64,000 nt of DNA, from contig NZ_JARZHG010000002.1 in assembly GCF_029946505.1 (NCBI RefSeq), positions 496,001 through 560,000 of the forward strand, written 5' to 3'. The stretch is from Polyangium sp. y55x31. GTDB lineage: Bacteria > Myxococcota_A > Polyangia > Polyangiales > Polyangiaceae. Below, one piece after another: positions 59,092 through 64,000 of the stretch (position 1 is its first letter; every line of letters starts with the position of its first letter). The translations under genes and the position numbers were made by a program. Below the pieces are notes generated by a model. It had not been told where the DNA came from. It saw nothing but the letters and a program-made list of their open reading frames with translations, and did no database searches.

Positions 59092-59186
59092 TTTTCCCTG
59101 CCAAGAGAGGCGTCGAACCCTGGAATTTGGCCGCCCCGAGGCGGTCCGTCTAGGCTCGGCGCACTTCCTGCTCGGCAGGGGATCAC

Positions 59187-59654
59187 ATGCGTGGAACAAG
59201 GCGAGCCATTCGAATTGCGGTGCTGTTCGCCGCGCTCGGGACGATGTCCGGAACGATCGACGTGGCCTCGGCGGGCCAGGCGGAGCTCCGCGGGCCCATC
59301 GATACCGACGGCGACGGCATCTCGGACATCTCCGACAACTGCCCGCGTGTCGCGAATCCGTCCCAATCCGATTGCGACGGAGACGGGAGCGGCGACGCGT
59401 GTGACGCGGCGAGCGTGATCTCCGCGCAAAAGGTGAACGTCACGCCCGACATGGAGAGCTGCCTACAATACAAGTTCCACGGCTGCGCCGGGCCGAAACG
59501 GGCGATGGTGCAATACCAGTGCCTCGCGCACGGGACGTCCTGGACCGAGAATCGCTGGTGCACGAGCGGGCAGGTGCAGCGGAGCAACACGTCGAGCTTC
59601 CAGACGTGGGAGTATTACCTGCGCAATGTGCCGTGGCCGTCGTGCGGGGAGTGA
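59187..59654 (+). CDS. Secreted protein with TSP3-type calcium repeat, 155 aa
   Basis: A signal peptide ends near ASA-GQ (residue 29). Then a thrombospondin type 3 repeat pair is visible: DTDGDGISDISDNCPRVANPSQSDCDGDGSGDACD, which binds calcium in known proteins. The C-terminal half has six cysteines and aromatic residues, perhaps a small disulphide fold. AGGGGAT is before ATG 59187. It may be an adhesin or surface protein. It is short and stands alone, converging with the beta-helix gene (9 bases). Confidence 0.8.
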   Translation: MRGTRRAIRIAVLFAALGTMSGTIDVASAGQAELRGPIDTDGDGISDISDNCPRVANPSQSDCDGDGSGDACDAASVISAQKVNVTPDMESCLQYKFHGCAGPKRAMVQYQCLAHGTSWTENRWCTSGQVQRSNTSSFQTWEYYLRNVPWPSCGE

Positions 59655-59663
59655 GGAATCGGA

Positions 59664-60995
59664 TCAGAGCCCGGGGACGGTATCCTCGGGCTTGATCGAT
59701 TGCATGAACCAGCCGCCCATGGCGCCGCCGAATGCGCCGGGCTCGGGGCTCGCTTTTTCCACGTTGTGAAGGCCCTCGAGGGGGCAGCCGAGGCCGGCCG
59801 CGCCGAGGTCGTTGCCGAGGCGGAAATCGTAATCGGCAGGCGAGAGGAAGCCCGGATCGACGATCACGTTGCCATCCTCCTCGCCGAGGACGACACGTTC
59901 GCCGACCTCGTCGACGTCGAAGAAGACGTTGCAACGAATACGCCCGGTCTGGACGAACTCGTGGTCGACGCCGAAGCTCGACTTGACGACGATGTTGCTC
60001 AGGATGTCGAGGAACGCGGCCTGGCTGCCGATCGAGAGCTGGGAATTGTCGTAAAAGACGTTGCTGGCGAGGAGCGCGTAATCCTGCAGGTGATTGCCGG
60101 CGAAGGCCACGCGGTTGCCGACGAAGATGTTGTTGTGGATGACGCCGCGGGCGTGGAAATACAGCATCACGCCGACGTCGTTGTCCTCGATGATGTTCTG
60201 CGTGATCTGGATGCTCGTCTCGGCGCAAGGCGCAGGCTCCCCGATCGTGTCGGCGGACGAGCCGTGGCCGTCGCCGTAGATCGCGGCGCGATACCAATCG
60301 CCGGAGCAGACGAAGGGATCGGTAGGCTGCGCGCAGCCCTGGCCCTGCCCCACGTTGCGTAGGGTGAAGCCGCGGACGACGACGTCCTCGGCGCCCGTGA
60401 AATCGATGAGGTTCTGCGGAAGGCCGTCGCCGTCGAGGACCGTCTGAAAAGCGCCCGCCCCGACGAGGCGAACGCCCGAACGCAGGCGAAGGTGCTCGTG
60501 GTACGTGCCCGGGTGGACGAAGACGCGGTCGCCAGGCGCGGCAGCGTCGATCGCGGCCTGGATCGTGGCGAACTCGGTCGGGACTTCGAGGACCTCGGGC
60601 ATCCCCTTGCCGATCGGCGGCACGCAATACGACGTCGCGCCGTGCGACTCGAAGAGGACGCCCTGGGTGCCGACGAGGGAGAACGAAAGGGCACCGGCGC
60701 CATCGAGCGGGAAGATGAGCGAGCCCGTATCGGCGGAGACCGGGAGGATCTCTTCGACGGCGGGTTTGTCCGGGAAGTGGCGGACGATATCGAGGACGCC
60801 GTCGCGGCCCTGGAGGATGTCGGCGATGGGGAGGGTGATTTCGGTGAGAAGCTCGGGGCTGGGCGGATTCGGACCGGGCCCGGGGCCATCGCCAGGGGAC
60901 ACGCCTCCCCCGGTGCCGCCGCTGTCACAAGCGGCGGAGGCGAGTGAGAGAGAGGTGAGGAGGACGAGGAAGGAGGTACGGGAAGGAATAAGCAT
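59664..60995 (-). CDS. Right-handed beta-helix (pectin-lyase-like) lipoprotein
   Basis: 443 residues. A signal peptide ends in the lipobox ASAAC. After a Gly/Pro linker and a 100-residue domain comes a beta-helix with recurrent patterns (ATIQAAIDAAAPGDRVFVHPGTYHEHLRL, VRLVGAGAFQTVLDGDG, VVVRGFTLRNVG, IQITQNIIEDNDVGVMLYFHARGVIHNNIFVGNRVAFAGNHLQDYALLASNVFYDN). These match PL-type lyases and NosD-like repeats that bind or cut polysaccharide. No catalytic residues stand out. TATCCT lies 6 bases before the ATG, so the message may be leaderless. Confidence 0.85.
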   Translation of the reverse strand: MLIPSRTSFLVLLTSLSLASAACDSGGTGGGVSPGDGPGPGPNPPSPELLTEITLPIADILQGRDGVLDIVRHFPDKPAVEEILPVSADTGSLIFPLDGAGALSFSLVGTQGVLFESHGATSYCVPPIGKGMPEVLEVPTEFATIQAAIDAAAPGDRVFVHPGTYHEHLRLRSGVRLVGAGAFQTVLDGDGLPQNLIDFTGAEDVVVRGFTLRNVGQGQGCAQPTDPFVCSGDWYRAAIYGDGHGSSADTIGEPAPCAETSIQITQNIIEDNDVGVMLYFHARGVIHNNIFVGNRVAFAGNHLQDYALLASNVFYDNSQLSIGSQAAFLDILSNIVVKSSFGVDHEFVQTGRIRCNVFFDVDEVGERVVLGEEDGNVIVDPGFLSPADYDFRLGNDLGAAGLGCPLEGLHNVEKASPEPGAFGGAMGGWFMQSIKPEDTVPGL

Positions 60996-61001
60996 GCGGT
61001 C

Positions 61002-61007
61002 AGGATA
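61002..61007 (-). promoter_or_regulatory. Candidate -10 hexamer (TATCCT) of the beta-helix gene
   Basis: Lies 6 bases before ATG 60995 on the minus strand; no ribosome binding site is seen between. Confidence 0.35.
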
Positions 61008-61123
61008 ACATGCCTTACCGACCTGACCGCCTGGTCCGGACAGCTGGTCGTCCCCTACCCCGCCCGCGCCGCCCGGAGCAGTCGCTCGAAGCGGCGCACG
61101 AGCCGGCCAGGCCATCGCCAGGC

Positions 61124-61129
61124 TATCCT
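61124..61129 (+). promoter_or_regulatory. Candidate -10 hexamer (TATCCT) of the membrane protein gene
   Basis: Lies 7 bases before GTG 61137; the same hexamer as before the divergent beta-helix gene, and again no Shine-Dalgarno. Confidence 0.35.
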
Positions 61130-61136
61130 GCCCCTC

Positions 61137-61889
61137 GTGAACGACCTCGCCGCCCTGCTCCGCAACGGCATCGGCGTCGGCATCCCCGTCCTCGTCGCCT
61201 TGGCCTATGGCGTCGCCGCCTTCCGTGAATCGGGGCGCGTCCGGCGCGAGAACGTGCGGCGTGCCAGCGTCGGCGACGAGGTCCGGGCGCCCGGCGATCT
61301 CAGCCCGGGCCTCGCGCGCCTCCGCGTTCGTGTCGTCGATGCCGGCGCTCCGCTCGTCAACCTCGGCACCTCCGTCGAGTCCGCCGACAACCTTTCGGGC
61401 GCGCCCGAGCTCGACACGGTGGACGTCCTCCTCGCCGACGACAGCGGCCGCTCCTTTCGAATGCCCTCCGGCAAGCGCCTCAAGGTCCACTCGTTCGGCG
61501 GCGCGCGCCGCAACCTCACCGAGTCCGTGACCCGCGAGGACGGGGGCATCGATCAGCGGTTTTCCTTCGAGGTCGCCTCCACGCAGAGCTTCGTCCTCGC
61601 GTGCAAGCTCCCCGAAACCTCGGCTGGCAGCCATCCCTTCCGGAATGCTGAGGACGCGATCGAGCTCCTCCCGGCCGTCGAGCGATTCGAGATCAACCAT
61701 CCGCCGGAGACCGCGCAGACGAGCGGCGTCGGCTGCATCGTGTATCCGTGCCTCGGATTGGCAGCCGTCGCTGCCACGGTCCCCGAGAGCACCGGGGGGA
61801 AGGTCGTCGGGTGGATCGTTTGGCTGGTGTGCGTCCTGCTGGGGCTCGTCGGACGCTCGGTCGCAAACGACACCCTTCCGCAGGCGTAA
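61137..61889 (+). CDS. Hypothetical membrane protein, 250 aa
   Basis: GTG start. One N-terminal membrane helix (about 10-28), a middle soluble domain rich in strands (LARLRVRVVDAGAPLVNLGTSV, DTVDVLLADDSGRSFRMPSG, SVTREDGGIDQRFSFEVAS), and two C-terminal membrane helices (about 190-240). The soluble part has the look of the GIDE-like or similar membrane domains seen in myxobacterial hypothetical proteins. Function not known. It converges with the RND pump gene, 21 bases away. Confidence 0.7.
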   Translation: MNDLAALLRNGIGVGIPVLVALAYGVAAFRESGRVRRENVRRASVGDEVRAPGDLSPGLARLRVRVVDAGAPLVNLGTSVESADNLSGAPELDTVDVLLADDSGRSFRMPSGKRLKVHSFGGARRNLTESVTREDGGIDQRFSFEVASTQSFVLACKLPETSAGSHPFRNAEDAIELLPAVERFEINHPPETAQTSGVGCIVYPCLGLAAVAATVPESTGGKVVGWIVWLVCVLLGLVGRSVANDTLPQA

Positions 61890-61910
61890 AAGCGGGGTAT
61901 CAGCCCCCTG

Positions 61911-64000
<2,090 letters not shown>

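Overview
The window is very GC-rich and almost every gene has strong third-position G/C. Together with an Hanks-type kinase fused to an AAA ATPase, many lipoproteins, a thrombospondin-type-3/OmpA protein, an imuA-imuB-dnaE2 cassette and a type VI secretion module, it looks like the chromosome of a myxobacterium, most likely of the Polyangiales. That assignment rests on gene content and composition only. I saw no rRNA, tRNA, CRISPR array or transposase.

Layout. 1-4164: two paralogous membrane proteins, the first cut by the left edge. 4367-12114: zinc alcohol dehydrogenase, a small conserved protein, a 1,695-residue kinase/AAA/GAF/STAS signalling protein and a lipoprotein. 12205-17585: an envelope group (OmpA/TSP3 protein, a large secreted protein, two lipoproteins, a haem-motif lipoprotein). 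17665-19185: PlsC acyltransferase and a stand-alone JAMM protease. 19260-27361: an orphan type VI secretion island with a muramidase, VgrG, PAAR protein, DUF1795 (Eag) and DUF2169 adaptors and an ATPase. 27499-34300: a lipoprotein and the mutagenesis cassette imuA-imuB-dnaE2. 34502-41288: membrane and orphan proteins, a LytS/LytR-type two-component pair and a B12-binding radical SAM protein, flanked by two direct copies of one locus, the second a frameshifted pseudogene. 41289-43957: a candidate defence pair (AAA ATPase plus small DREG-motif protein) and two small overlapping genes. 44153-49549: DUF2934 protein, ChrA, methyltransferase, aspartate kinase and a fucose-isomerase-like protein. 49723-59091: a hybrid sensor kinase, a ribose-type ABC importer (binding protein, ATPase, permease), a divergent pentulose kinase and a CoA-transferase. 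59187-64000: secreted and beta-helix proteins, a membrane protein and the C-terminal part of an RND pump running off the right edge.

How genes work together. The sugar importer and the FGGY kinase share a 24-bp divergent start region with overlapping -10 elements and no ribosome binding sites, so they are probably co-regulated. The T6SS genes form one delivery island: spike, PAAR tip, two adaptor families and a lytic cargo. ImuA, ImuB and DnaE2 form the SOS mutasome.

The least expected features are a roughly 300-bp multi-hairpin repeat present twice, each time between converging genes; a recurrent TAnnnT hexamer 6-9 bases before start codons that lack Shine-Dalgarno sequences; and the duplicated locus in which even the non-coding upstream sequence is partly conserved.
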